A DNA stretch of 64,000 nt from Bdellovibrionales bacterium RIFCSPHIGHO2_01_FULL_40_29. GTDB taxonomy: Bacteria; Bdellovibrionota; Bdellovibrionia; Bdellovibrionales; Bdellovibrionaceae. Below are positions 8,401 to 16,301 of the stretch, piece by piece. Below the pieces are notes generated by a model. That model searched no databases, was not told where the DNA came from, and saw only the letters and a program-made list of their open reading frames with translations. A program made the position numbers and the translations under genes. Each line of letters opens with the position of its first letter. The first letter of the stretch is position 1. The DNA lies in NCBI GenBank assembly GCA_001771815.1, contig MEPU01000012.1, forward strand, positions 1-64,000, given 5' to 3'.

Positions 8401-9465
8401 AAATGGCGTGTAGCCATTTATGATGAAGCACAGAATTTAAAAAATTTGACAACCAAAAGAACAAGCGCTGCCCGCGCCCTTATCGCACACTTTAAAATTT
8501 GCTTAACGGGCACTCCGATGGAAAATCACTACGGAGAATTCTATTCATTGGTGGATTTATTAGTCCCCGGAAGCCTTGGACCACTGACAGAATTCCGTCG
8601 TAAATTTGTCAATACGGATATGATCACTCATGAAGAAATGCGTGACCTTAAATTAAAGATCAGACCGCTCTTACTCAGAAGAAATAAAAAAGAAATTTTA
8701 ACCGAGCTTCCTGAAAAACAAGAAACAAAAATCAGTATTGCTTTTGAGGAAAAACAAAAAGAAATCTACCGAGATATTGCACTTTCATATAACAACAGAG
8801 TCAAAGAAACGATAGAAACCAATGACAAGGCCAGCGTTCAGTTGCAAATGCTGACCGCTTTGCTGCGCCTCAGACAGGCGTGTTCTGATCCAGGAGCACT
8901 CCCGAACGTTAAGTACCCTCTGGTGCCACCCAAGCTGAGCACGCTTTTAGAATCCGTTTCCGAAATTGTCGAATCTGGTGAAAGTGCCTTGGTTTTCACC
9001 CAGTTCCTTCAAACACTGGAACACACTGCCAAAATATTACGTAGTAACAACATCCCCGTTTATGTGTTGCACGGAGCCGTCCCAACAAAGAAAAGACAAA
9101 TGATTTTAGCAGAATTCAACGCGAATCCTGCAGGTTCTGTTCTTCTGATGACTCTTAAAACAGGAGGCGTAGGTCTGAACCTGACAAAAGCAAGTTATGT
9201 CTTCCACCTAGAGCCTTGGTGGAACCCCGCTGTCGAAAATCAAGCCTCAGACCGGGCCCACAGATTAGGCCAAACAAAAGCCGTCCAGGTTTTCAAATAC
9301 ATCATGCATGAATCACTCGAGGAAAAGATTGAACTTCTTAAACACCGCAAAGATAAAAAATTCCTCGCTCTACTTGATTCCGCAGAAAAAGTTAAAGACA
9401 TCCAAGCAACGAGCGGTGCTCTATCGAAGGAAGATTTTAATTTATTGCTAGGGATTAAGTCTTAA
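5500..9465 (+). CDS. SNF2-family DEAD/DEAH helicase with SWIM zinc finger
   Basis: The product (1321 residues from ATG 5500) is a bacterial SNF2/Rad54-type ATP-dependent DNA translocase. An N-terminal SWIM-like zinc finger has C86, C89, C97 and H99. A long middle region corresponds to the bacterial SNF2-associated domain. The ATPase core follows: DDMGLGKT at 876-883 (Walker A), DEAQ at 975-978, LTGTPMEN (motif III), and QASDRAHRLGQ from 1248 (motif VI). The frame can be extended to a TTG at 5413, but residues coded there look unlike the family, so I prefer ATG 5500. Such enzymes remodel protein-DNA complexes; the cellular role of the bacterial SWIM class is largely unknown. It is monocistronic. 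Confidence 0.92.
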   Translation: MFLSPLTLQDISQLRHPSERVPLAERLTYEDALRLIEEGQFTTCHAELHLSPLVRIEMQFGEDNTTHFRAVEITENVVSGPITVSCHACEQEGIKTCPHQWAAYVLLWQVLTTESNELKHPALSKLSNELKRFLFSRETSDSTKPTSEFEDVGLESISLYIHEFPLFQGKNLAHLLKQDVFRYKPRDISKDKEMTSHLLFELPEVFRKKLVAYSGHYLNEINKQNRLADIVNYNFSNDMQISAREILRHPLHKKISLDLLPQNKTHTGAISKWPLIQSADGAFISQAEVELEEIVQSLLDRVTQANRRGQIELYLQGQPSATMAMKITNLEFNPSQELDWRVEFSERSDNALETEFKLLCFRKEPITFFHSFAVEPKSGTVIVHPWFQEFNLLQEMLSVLPEPTLIRVPDMPTVNVIGEFATKTVLNYLRGRFIDVKISGESRHLTENQSATEIRLNESGTFYIQHEARVIGQKNLVRKGWSSKSALLFQTLSQGLAFILKVDAKDLAARTLTKREWDLKLLKNLGILQYLVLETMSVHFTGALSDGRPAEKDKLFTTLQGRIHQILISGPGETFLRDSSLPELCSAPVLKCFEDYIATIFKSIQSSESFYSENGEIILDGVVERECRVIFELLKQIALVTGGEVFKRARSPLLGRVSNSENEFFFPTGNAQKPTNLHESLECLQTLVPYGFKLFYKDQPLQELNEDEFHVDFVLETDRDQKMFNWFELNPKFFLRGEEVNPDQILNLGGGGVIEYAGKFYLVPQKQMPSLKRLERFWQRLQNGKTETLTKKNGEKIYKLPRNQTLELLSLRASGVGLRGDHEWKKLCDFYDNLGTHTPTIEIPSTIKGLLKPYQVLGVQWLRDLYELRLGALLADDMGLGKTLQTLTFLEILRSKNELGQVLIVVPSSLIFNWQQEIEKFTPNLPFMIFSGKNADLVSKKMGRGDQMLVITTYGLLMEHGDFLSQYKWRVAIYDEAQNLKNLTTKRTSAARALIAHFKICLTGTPMENHYGEFYSLVDLLVPGSLGPLTEFRRKFVNTDMITHEEMRDLKLKIRPLLLRRNKKEILTELPEKQETKISIAFEEKQKEIYRDIALSYNNRVKETIETNDKASVQLQMLTALLRLRQACSDPGALPNVKYPLVPPKLSTLLESVSEIVESGESALVFTQFLQTLEHTAKILRSNNIPVYVLHGAVPTKKRQMILAEFNANPAGSVLLMTLKTGGVGLNLTKASYVFHLEPWWNPAVENQASDRAHRLGQTKAVQVFKYIMHESLEEKIELLKHRKDKKFLALLDSAEKVKDIQATSGALSKEDFNLLLGIKS

Positions 9466-9470
9466 AGATC

Positions 9471-9582
9471 TTTATACCTAAAATTGATATAATTATCTCC
9501 ATTTAACCAAATATTGATATTATAGCTATTATTTGACCTAAAATTGATACAAAACTTGCTTATTTGACCAAATATTGCCCAC
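9471..9582. repeat. Four 20-bp repeats spaced 30-31 bp
   Basis: The core ATTTGACC(T/A)AA(A/T)ATTGATA recurs with its CC at 9477, 9507, 9537 and 9568. The first copy reads TTTATACC, the second ATTTAACC, the third and fourth ATTTGACC; copies 1 and 3 have CCTAAAATTG and copies 2 and 4 have CCAAATATTG. The fourth copy is degenerate after ATTG. The period of 30, 30 and 31 bp puts the copies on the same face of the helix. Such arrays are usual for cooperative protein binding (operators, transposon ends, iterons). It lies right behind the SNF2 gene. Confidence 0.75.
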
Positions 9583-9693
9583 GAGTTTTCAAATTTAGAT
9601 TTCACTGATTTTCCAGAAGTTTTAAAATACCTTACAAGCCATAATTGGTTACAAGAATCAAGCGACGCGTCCATCATACTTTCACCAAAGTAG
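9568..9693 (+). pseudogene. Short coding relic after the repeat array
   Basis: One plus-strand frame is open from 9568 to TAG 9691-9693 and reads protein-like, with SNLDFTDFPEVLKYLTSHNW and then LQESSDASIILSPK. It has no start codon. After the TAG the same frame continues DGQI before a second stop. The pattern (PEVLKYLTSHNW...) resembles the N-terminus of a small protein family, but I cannot name it. I regard it as decayed. Confidence 0.3.
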
Positions 9694-9729
9694 GATGGAC
9701 AAATATAAGAGTGCTCAACCCTACCAATT

Positions 9730-10995
9730 TTATTTCTTCAAAAATTTACGATTAAAAAATTTAAACTCATGGCTAACAATGCCATCGCCACTATAAACAG
9801 TCGCATATCCTGTTTTGTTGGGATATAATGAAAAAACAAAATCGCTTGAAAAATCAATTGTCGTATTGTTCGGAATTGTAAACTCAGAAATTAGTAAATA
9901 ATCAGTCATTCTAATTTTTTTGAAAGTTCGTTTTTCTTTAACTGCATTTAAAGAAATATAACCCTCTTCTGTTAAATAAGACCTGTCGATTTGAACATAA
10001 CTCAAGTTCTCTGTATTTTTGTCATAGACTGACGAAATGACATTTATATTAGACATTGAACTTTTGCGTTGAAAGTAACTTGAAAATAATTGATTTCCAT
10101 CTGTTGTTATAAAAATAATTTCCTGATTTACATTATCATTGATAACTACATGCGGATTAAAAAATCTTCCAGAATTTTCTAAATAACCTTGAAAAGTTTT
10201 TGATTCAACCATGCTTTGAGTCATCAAATCATACAATATAAGAGTATGCTCTTTTTCAACTAAGGACGTTCTTAATAAAATTCGGTCAGGCTGACCTTGA
10301 AGAGTTGCAACCCATTTAGCTTTGGTAGCAAGGGCTCCCTTTTTTTCAAAAATCCATTGCTGCAAAGTCAATGTAGACTCCAAATTAATTTTTAAAATCT
10401 GGCCATCTGTTAGTGATGCCAAAAGCTCACCATTTTCATTTATATCCCCTGAGGCCAAACTAGATGAAGACAGTGGATCTATTTTAGATCCACCAACCCA
10501 AGATTTTAAAATATCACCTTGGTTTGATATTTTTAAAATACCAATAGAGTTCGCATCATCTTGAATAACCAGAAGTCCGATTTCTGGTCGAAAAGATGCA
10601 GATGTTGGCATGCCTAATAATTTAATCGGATTATCAATGACTTCCCCAGTGCTTTTAATCAGCGAAAATCCTTTTTGAGTTAATTCAACTACGTAGTTCC
10701 CAGCTTCGTTGTACAATAAAAAATGATCCTTAGCGGCTTTATCAAGCCCAGAATTTAGAGTTTTAATATGCTTTTTATTTTCCAAATCAAACAATTGAAT
10801 TTTTGAAATCGTTGAATCATATAAAGCGACAATTTTAGTCGCATCACCGGAATATGACGTTAAACTACTTTTTGATTCAAGCTTTTCACCGATACGATAA
10901 TCATCATCGGGATTATCTTGAGCCACTGGAGTACATGAAAATAAAAGCCCAGTCACTAAACTGGCAAAAATTAAAGTTAATTTATTAGAAAGCAT
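9730..10995 (-). CDS. Lipoprotein with propeller-like repeats
   Basis: The 421-residue product has a lipoprotein signal, LTLIFASLVTGLLFSC, with the lipid-bearing Cys at 21. The mature part consists of short beta-rich units (IVALYDSTISKIQLFDL, YVVELTQKGFSLI, LLVIQDDANSIGIL), suggesting a WD/NHL-like propeller, without a family I can name. It overlaps the upstream gene by 11 bp and is the last gene of an operon: TIGR02147 regulator (split by an IS), metallopeptidase-like protein, this lipoprotein. It probably sits in the outer or inner membrane leaflet facing the periplasm. Confidence 0.7.
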   Translation of the reverse strand: MLSNKLTLIFASLVTGLLFSCTPVAQDNPDDDYRIGEKLESKSSLTSYSGDATKIVALYDSTISKIQLFDLENKKHIKTLNSGLDKAAKDHFLLYNEAGNYVVELTQKGFSLIKSTGEVIDNPIKLLGMPTSASFRPEIGLLVIQDDANSIGILKISNQGDILKSWVGGSKIDPLSSSSLASGDINENGELLASLTDGQILKINLESTLTLQQWIFEKKGALATKAKWVATLQGQPDRILLRTSLVEKEHTLILYDLMTQSMVESKTFQGYLENSGRFFNPHVVINDNVNQEIIFITTDGNQLFSSYFQRKSSMSNINVISSVYDKNTENLSYVQIDRSYLTEEGYISLNAVKEKRTFKKIRMTDYLLISEFTIPNNTTIDFSSDFVFSLYPNKTGYATVYSGDGIVSHEFKFFNRKFLKK

Positions 10996-12166
10996 AGCTG
11001 ACTCCTAAGTTTGTAATTAAGCGACCTTTTGAATATTCAGCATCAACTTCTTTGTTTAAAGAATATCGTGGTGAATTATAACCTAAACCTGCTTGTAACC
11101 ATAGATCATGCTCTAGAGGCATGAAATAGGTACACTGAACTGTCAAAAAATTTGACGACGCCTTTTCTTGAACATGAAGAGGGTCTTCATCAAGTTTAAA
11201 CTCAGAAGTCAGAAAATCGAATGACAGAGCTCCTTCTATGTAACTTTGCCCCCAAAAGGACATTTCATTCGTTGAGGGTGAAAATCGATAGACACCACCT
11301 ATTCCAAATAAGTTCTGGCTATCCGAAGTTTTGATTGTATCCAGAGTCGTTTTTTCAGCACTGTAATGCGCCATTTTTGCAAAAAAGCCCGCTTCTTCTG
11401 TGAAATAATACTTCCCCGTAAAAACGTAGCCACGATAGTCTTCAGGAATATATAAAGTATCTAAATCCTCTTGTGCCTTAAAACCTGAATAGTCCAACTG
11501 AATCCAATACTTCTTATTTTTTCTAGATCGATTTAAATCGCTCACATGTTGCTGAGCTATTCTTTTTGAATTCGAGAGGACCACAATTGAAGCTGCTGCC
11601 GCATTCAGAAGCTCTCTGCCACCTGTTTCTGAATTAAAGGGACCAATAATTTGCTCATCTTGGATTGGTTTTTTATTCCAAGTCGATAAATGAAAAATCT
11701 CATGTGATATTAAAAAATTTCTTTCATATGACGGAAGCGCAATAAATCTATTCTTTTGAATTGTGATTCTGTTTTCTTTAAACTCAGTGATGGCATCTAC
11801 AGATAGATTTTGCCCTTTCTCTTTGACATAAATGGAATTCTCAGTCCAAACAAACTGAGTCGTTTTTTTTATTCTAGATGAAATTTCAGACGCATTTTCG
11901 ACTAAAAAATTTTGGCAAAATTCGATTTGTTTTTTTGTTAACTTTTCTAAGCTTCGGCAAACTGGGTAACTAGATAAAGAATCTGGGCATAGACACAGCT
12001 CTGATTTAATATCGGGTTTGATCACATCTAGTGTTTGTGAAATGACTTTCAAACTGATATTCAACTCTAGATCTTTTGCATTTCCACCATTACCAACAAA
12101 AGTTGAGCTTAATGCAAGGCTTGGCACTAAATAAGACATCACAAGCATTTTATAAAACGAAATCAT
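10985..12166 (-). CDS. Exported protein with HExxH motif and barrel-like C-terminus
   Basis: The 393-residue protein has a signal peptide (cleavage near residue 20). A central zincin-type motif, LISHEIFHLSTW, has H155, E156 and H159. The C-terminal 200 residues alternate polar and hydrophobic residues with aromatic ends and finish in GVSYAF; a terminal Phe is the usual recognition signal for outer membrane beta-barrels. It could thus be a metallopeptidase-like domain joined to a barrel. Third zinc ligand and activity are unproven. It overlaps the 3' part of the regulator by 4 bp (ATGA-type coupling) and the lipoprotein gene by 11 bp, so the three form one operon. Confidence 0.65.
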   Translation of the reverse strand: MISFYKMLVMSYLVPSLALSSTFVGNGGNAKDLELNISLKVISQTLDVIKPDIKSELCLCPDSLSSYPVCRSLEKLTKKQIEFCQNFLVENASEISSRIKKTTQFVWTENSIYVKEKGQNLSVDAITEFKENRITIQKNRFIALPSYERNFLISHEIFHLSTWNKKPIQDEQIIGPFNSETGGRELLNAAAASIVVLSNSKRIAQQHVSDLNRSRKNKKYWIQLDYSGFKAQEDLDTLYIPEDYRGYVFTGKYYFTEEAGFFAKMAHYSAEKTTLDTIKTSDSQNLFGIGGVYRFSPSTNEMSFWGQSYIEGALSFDFLTSEFKLDEDPLHVQEKASSNFLTVQCTYFMPLEHDLWLQAGLGYNSPRYSLNKEVDAEYSKGRLITNLGVSYAF

Positions 12167-12832
12167 ATATCTTTCCTTCCCGTAGGGACTAAGTTTAAAT
12201 TAAATTGATAAAGCTGGTCTTCGTTTGATGGCGTGATATCTTCAGTAAACTTTTTCAATTGCATTGAAAAATCTTGAATTAAACTGATCAAATCTTGATA
12301 CTTTTCAGGATTTAAAGGCAAAACCAAAGTATTCAAGTAACGTAAATTCATCGGTATTGTTTCAACTGAATTTTGCGCAATTTTCAAAGCGTTTTTATGA
12401 AACTGACGTATTCTTTGTGAAGGCGTTGGGCTTTCCGCAATTGCAAGTTCAGTTTCAATGACAATACGTCCGTCAATCGTTGTTCTCAAATACCCCTCAC
12501 GAAGTAAAAAATTTAAACTTTTTTGAATTCTTTTTCTGGAGCTAATATGTGCAAGCTGTGAAAAAATAAGTTCAGGATTTTTTTGTATGTTTTCTAGCTG
12601 AAAACAATCTTTGACGTAAACATTTAGCCAATCATTTAGTAAATTCAGCGAGACATTTTTCTTTTTCTCTGTTTTTTTATTTTCTAATTTTTCCTGAAAT
12701 TCTATTTCAAAATAAGGGTCAATTCTTTGCAGCCATTCTTTCAGGAAAATTTTTTCAGCATAGCTCAGTTGCAATAATTTTGAAACTTCGTCGATCCTGT
12801 CTAAGGTTAAATTTCTTTTCCCTTGGGTGATT
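12163..12832 (-). pseudogene. 3' part of a TIGR02147-family regulator split by an IS
   Basis: This segment encodes the last 221 residues of a TIGR02147 protein, beginning TQGKRNLTLDRIDEVSKLLQL and continuing through the DUF4423-type C-terminal domain to the stop at 12163. The open frame now starts 35 bp inside the insertion sequence (ATG 12867-12865), giving a chimeric 234-residue ORF whose first 13 residues come from the IS end. The real 5' part lies beyond the IS at 14280-14447. Joining both and removing one GATT target copy yields VSLI-TQGKRNLT in frame and a 277-residue protein, the family's normal length. The truncated product would lack half of its HTH. Confidence 0.88.
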
Positions 12833-12881
12833 TGTCTAGCTTTTTTTAGTTCGGACTTTTCAATCAATTTTTTAGGATAAT

Positions 12882-13883
12882 TTAATGCATATTTTTCATT
12901 CTTTCTTCAAAGTTTTTTTGTTTTCTAAGTTTTCTGGCAGATTCGATTTTTATTTTTCTTTCTGACAAGACTTGGTTTCCTCGACCAAAAAACATATCCG
13001 CTGGGCGCAAATATTTAATCCCCGCATGCAACCGCTGATGATTATATTGATAGCTGTAATCGTTTAACACGTCCCAGGCTTCTTGATATGATTGGGGGCT
13101 ATTGGGTCTGATAGCTTCTTGTTTTACGGTGCCGTTAAGGCGTTCGATTTTTCCATTTGTTTGCGGGTGATTCCGTCTGGTAAAAACTTGCTGGATCTCA
13201 AGTCTGCAAAGTAATTTTTTAAACTCATGACTGATAAACTGACTGCCGTTATCGTTGATTAATTTTGGCTTTGCAAATGGATATTTATCTTTCACACGCT
13301 GAACAAAGTTTTCAACGCTTGAACCCAGCATGTCGGACATTAATTCCCAGTCCAGCATGTACCTTGAGTAACCATCCAACATCATAATTAAAAAGTAAAA
13401 TATTCCATTTATTTTTATATACGCGATGTCCGTATGCCAATGATGATGAACGTGTTTTGGCTTGTGCTGGTATTCTTTTTTGGTGTCACCGTTGTCGACT
13501 TTGTTCCAGCCCTGAAGTCGATTATTCTCGGATAAGATGTCGTAGACTTTTGACTCTGATAAATGCGCAATATTCTCATCAACCATCTGCCAACAAAACT
13601 TCCTATAGCCGATGTCACTGTACAGATCACGATGCTTCAGGACCGCATCAACTTCGTCTTGTCTAACTGAAGCAATATTGTCCGTTATGATTTTTCTAGG
13701 CGCCGCCTCTGGAAAACTGACCCATCCATGGTATGTTGATTTTTTAATATTATAAAAACTTAAAATTTGAGTTAAACTTAAAAATTCAAACCTTTCTTTT
13801 TTTCGCTCAACATCGGCAATAATTTCTAATCGTAAAATTGGATTTATAAAAGCTGACTTATCTATTCCCCAAGACTTTTTTTT
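12882..13883 (-). CDS. IS3-family transposase OrfB (DDE integrase core)
   Basis: The orfB frame is open from the slippery site at 13883 to the stop at 12882, but has no early start codon; the first Met is at 13586. The N-terminal part (KKSWGIDKSAFINPILRLEI, then FLSLTQILSFYNIKKSTYH) is the usual linker/HTH_21 region. The rve catalytic core shows HTDIAYIKI (first Asp), LINDNGSQFIS (second Asp) and HPQTNGKIERLNG (Glu). It is expected to be made only as an OrfAB fusion by -1 frameshifting. All catalytic residues are present. Confidence 0.92.
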   Translation of the reverse strand, partial: KKKSWGIDKSAFINPILRLEIIADVERKKERFEFLSLTQILSFYNIKKSTYHGWVSFPEAAPRKIITDNIASVRQDEVDAVLKHRDLYSDIGYRKFCWQMVDENIAHLSESKVYDILSENNRLQGWNKVDNGDTKKEYQHKPKHVHHHWHTDIAYIKINGIFYFLIMMLDGYSRYMLDWELMSDMLGSSVENFVQRVKDKYPFAKPKLINDNGSQFISHEFKKLLCRLEIQQVFTRRNHPQTNGKIERLNGTVKQEAIRPNSPQSYQEAWDVLNDYSYQYNHQRLHAGIKYLRPADMFFGRGNQVLSERKIKIESARKLRKQKNFEERMKNMH

Positions 13884-14182
13884 AACTCAATGTTTTCTTG
13901 GACAATTTCAGTAATCGCAGCCTGCATTTTTTGAATTTTTTGCTCCTGCTCAGCGATTTTCCGAAGCTCTGCCTTTGTGGCACCTTCATCAGATTTTTTG
14001 AAATTATCAAGCGCCCCTTTTAAAAACTTTTCTTGCCACTTATAAAAATTACCAGCGCTGATATCATACTTTTTGCAAATATCCGTAACTGAAGTTCTTG
14101 TCGTCATTTGCTCTTTAATGATTTTAAATTTCTGGTCTGGTGAAAACTTTCGGCGTGGTGTATTCTCAGAATCTGAACTCAT
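13862..14182 (-). CDS. IS3-family transposase OrfA (HTH protein)
   Basis: The 106-residue protein carries the HTH_Tnp_1 fold: RRKFSPDQKFKIIKEQM, then SVTDICKKYDISAGNFYKW, followed by a leucine-zipper-like coiled coil (LRKIAEQEQKIQKMQAAITEI). It binds the element's ends and, without the OrfB fusion, usually acts as an inhibitor of transposition. AGAGGT a few bases before ATG 14182 is the ribosome binding site. Its last codons contain the run A8G (13883-13875 on the minus strand), where a -1 shift gives OrfAB. Confidence 0.92.
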   Translation of the reverse strand: MSSDSENTPRRKFSPDQKFKIIKEQMTTRTSVTDICKKYDISAGNFYKWQEKFLKGALDNFKKSDEGATKAELRKIAEQEQKIQKMQAAITEIVQENIELKKSLGE

Positions 14183-14279
14183 TAGGACCTCTTTCTCAGC
14201 TTATTTTAGAAAGAGTTTCTGAATTAAAACATCTCCTAAATTATTGCGTCAAAAGTCTGATTAACAAAAAAGCGGGACA

Positions 14280-14447
14280 GATTAATGAAACCAATGTTGG
14301 AGAAATTTTTCTTAAACCTAGACATTGCCTGTGGACTGAATATCTAGGCACTGTTTTTTTTAAATACAAAATCTGATCCTTAATAAATAAGGCTATACTT
14401 TTGTAGTTATGAAGTATTGGCTTACGATCTGATAAATCTTTGTTCAT
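14280..14447 (-). pseudogene. 5' part of the TIGR02147 regulator split by the IS
   Basis: From ATG 14447 this fragment encodes 56 residues. IKDQILYLKKTVPRYSVHRQ and CLGLRKISPTLVSLI form the first part of the TIGR02147 N-terminal HTH region. The IS begins immediately after the codon for Ile56 (14282-14280). Read into the IS, the frame adds 12 foreign residues and stops at 14241. The continuation is at 12832 and below. The promoter of the original regulator-peptidase-lipoprotein operon should lie just upstream of 14447, so the downstream genes now depend on read-through of the IS or on a promoter within it. Confidence 0.85.
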
Positions 14448-14741
14448 AAAAACACAAAACCATAAATAATAAACAATTACAATAGGATATCTTTCAATAT
14501 AATTTACAATGTAAAAATTAATAACCCTTAAAATGAGCCATTAAGCACTATGGAAACTATAAGCCCTAATAAAGCAAAAACTACACTTAATGAAATTAAG
14601 AAAAGATACGAATCGTTGATTCCCTACCCTTTTTTACAGTGTCGATTTTCTTTACAATTCAATAATAAATACTCGGCAATAAAATCTTATCCATTAGTTT
14701 TTCTTACTTGTGTTAACTTGCTCCAAATCAAGGAGTATTTT

Positions 14742-15122
14742 ATGAAAACATTTATTTTAATCAGTCTATTTTCCGTGGTCACCATGGCATCTGAAGTTCA
14801 ATGTCTGAACGCTGATGTTTCTATAAAATTATCTGATTTTTCAACTGAAAATGAAACTGGAAACTCAAATAATGCAGATTCTATTTATGAAAGATTAGTG
14901 GACTGCGAACAGGATGTTTTTTTTGGAAATCTTTGTTACAAGGGAAGTCCTAAGGATGCTACGACACTTCTTGAGAACATCAGTTTAAATCTTTTCGAAC
15001 AAGCCGGTGAATACTCTATTATAGATATATCTAATCAAGCAGATCAGTCGATTTCTTATGATATTTTTGATGGACCAAATGATCGTGTAATCGAAAAAAA
15101 TACGATTACACGATGTCAGTAA
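14742..15122 (+). CDS. Small exported protein of unknown function
   Basis: The start is ATG 14742, preceded by AAGGAG at 14730-14735; a longer frame from 14550 lacks a ribosome binding site and would hide the signal peptide. The 126-residue product has a signal peptide (MKTFILISLFSVVTMASEVQ) and five Cys in the mature part. An acidic, Asn-rich composition and beta-like ending suggest a periplasmic or secreted protein. No family recognised. It may be co-transcribed with the L,D-transpeptidase 42 bp downstream. Confidence 0.65.
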   Translation: MKTFILISLFSVVTMASEVQCLNADVSIKLSDFSTENETGNSNNADSIYERLVDCEQDVFFGNLCYKGSPKDATTLLENISLNLFEQAGEYSIIDISNQADQSISYDIFDGPNDRVIEKNTITRCQ

Positions 15123-15164
15123 AAAATTAAAAACTAGCGTTACAAAAACCTCATAGGAGTATTG

Positions 15165-16271
15165 ATGAAAAATCTAAGTTTACTCGCACTGACTCTCGTT
15201 GTTTCAACACTGGCACAGGCTGCCACGCCGTCTAAATATTTTATTGTGCAGAATATTGCGACTGAAAAAATGCGTGTTTATGAACGTTGTACGACATCAC
15301 CGGATTGCGCGCATCGTATGGTTTTTCAAACAGACATGGTGGCTGGTAAAATTTCTGGTACTAAAGATATGTGGACTCGAGTTGGTACATATAAAATTGA
15401 AAAATGGGTTAAATTCTACGAAGATGGCGCCAGAAGATACCCGAGTTGGTTTGACCCTAACTACCCGGCCACTCCGACAGCCGGGAACTCATTTAAAGCC
15501 TGGTTAGAAAAAAGCACTATGCCCCAGGGTAAGGGCGAAATGCGCGGTGCTTTTGGCTGGTATGCGGCGATGGTAACTCCAAACCCCTATGGACAATGGG
15601 TTCACGGAACAATTGGCTGGGGTTCTGACGCTGATACATTTATTAAACAAACGCGCAGCTTTATGGCCAATATTTTTACCGATCCACGCTCGCATGGTTG
15701 CACACGACTCGAGAATCGTGCAGTCGCCTATATTCAGTCTTTCATTCCTGCGGGCACTGATCTTTTTCGAGTCTATGCTTTAGAAGCAACTGAAGACAGC
15801 CAGTTGCAAGCCTACGAGAGCCAAAAAGAACTCGTGAAGTTTGATTTTATTCTCACCAAAGACCAAGTCCGAAAAGATAATCCAAATTCAATTGCAAAAG
15901 GTGCTGTTGAATTAAGACTGCGAGATGGAAAAATACGTTCTACTGATATTTTAGAAGAAGGCAGTTATTTAGCATCACAGTATCCCGTTGGCCAAGCATT
16001 TAGAGACAACAAGGCCGCAAGATCTGGTAAATCAGGTGACACTTACAGCTTATCAGAGTCTGCTTTCAAAGGCGCTTTTTTGATCGATTCTGGTCGCTTT
16101 GTAAACTATAATCATCCAGTAGAAATGCCTCGTGGTGGAGTTTCTGGAACTGGTGCCGTATTGCCTGAATATGCTAAATCCAATTCAACGAGATACACAT
16201 TAATCAAATCAGAGAAAACAAAGAAATCATACGCATCAAGCCCAAATGATGATGATCTCTACAGAAATTAG
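15165..16271 (+). CDS. Exported L,D-transpeptidase (YkuD domain)
   Basis: The 368-residue protein has a signal peptide (cleavage near residue 20) and a YkuD catalytic domain at about 23-205. The active site is visible: H147 in VHGTIGW, and H177, C179 in RSHGCTRLEN. L,D-transpeptidases form 3-3 cross-links in peptidoglycan or attach proteins to it by acting on meso-DAP. In predatory Bdellovibrios several act on prey or on their own wall, which is an attractive but unproven role. The C-terminal 160 residues are of unknown function. ATG 15165 follows AGGAG (15155-15159) at the right distance; the TTG at 15162 is less likely. Confidence 0.9.
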   Translation: MKNLSLLALTLVVSTLAQAATPSKYFIVQNIATEKMRVYERCTTSPDCAHRMVFQTDMVAGKISGTKDMWTRVGTYKIEKWVKFYEDGARRYPSWFDPNYPATPTAGNSFKAWLEKSTMPQGKGEMRGAFGWYAAMVTPNPYGQWVHGTIGWGSDADTFIKQTRSFMANIFTDPRSHGCTRLENRAVAYIQSFIPAGTDLFRVYALEATEDSQLQAYESQKELVKFDFILTKDQVRKDNPNSIAKGAVELRLRDGKIRSTDILEEGSYLASQYPVGQAFRDNKAARSGKSGDTYSLSESAFKGAFLIDSGRFVNYNHPVEMPRGGVSGTGAVLPEYAKSNSTRYTLIKSEKTKKSYASSPNDDDLYRN

Positions 16272-16301
16272 ACGAACTTTGATATAAATCTTAAAAACTT
16301 A

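Larger units (their letters stand above)
12833..14279 (-). mobile_element. IS3-family insertion sequence, complete, 1447 bp
   Basis: The ends are imperfect inverted repeats: TGTCTAGCTTTTTT from 12833 and, read on the minus strand, TGTCCCGCTTTTTT from 14279; similarity continues through a GACTTTT block in both. The flanks carry a 4-bp target duplication, GATT at 12829-12832 and 14280-14283. Inside are orfA and orfB in minus orientation, overlapping, with an A8G slippery run and a full DDE triad. The element interrupts a TIGR02147 regulator gene exactly between two codons' worth of sequence that rejoin in frame. Intact ends, duplication and genes indicate a recent insertion that may still be active. 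Four-base duplications fit some IS3 subgroups (for example IS407-like). Confidence 0.93.

Noticed and set aside
9462-9677. 71-residue minus-strand ORF after the SNF2 gene
   Set aside because: Its C-terminal half is just the reverse reading of the 30-bp repeat array; no family, no ribosome binding site.
14550-14741. N-terminal extension of the exported protein at 14742
   Set aside because: No ribosome binding site, and AAGGAG plus signal peptide fix the start at 14742.
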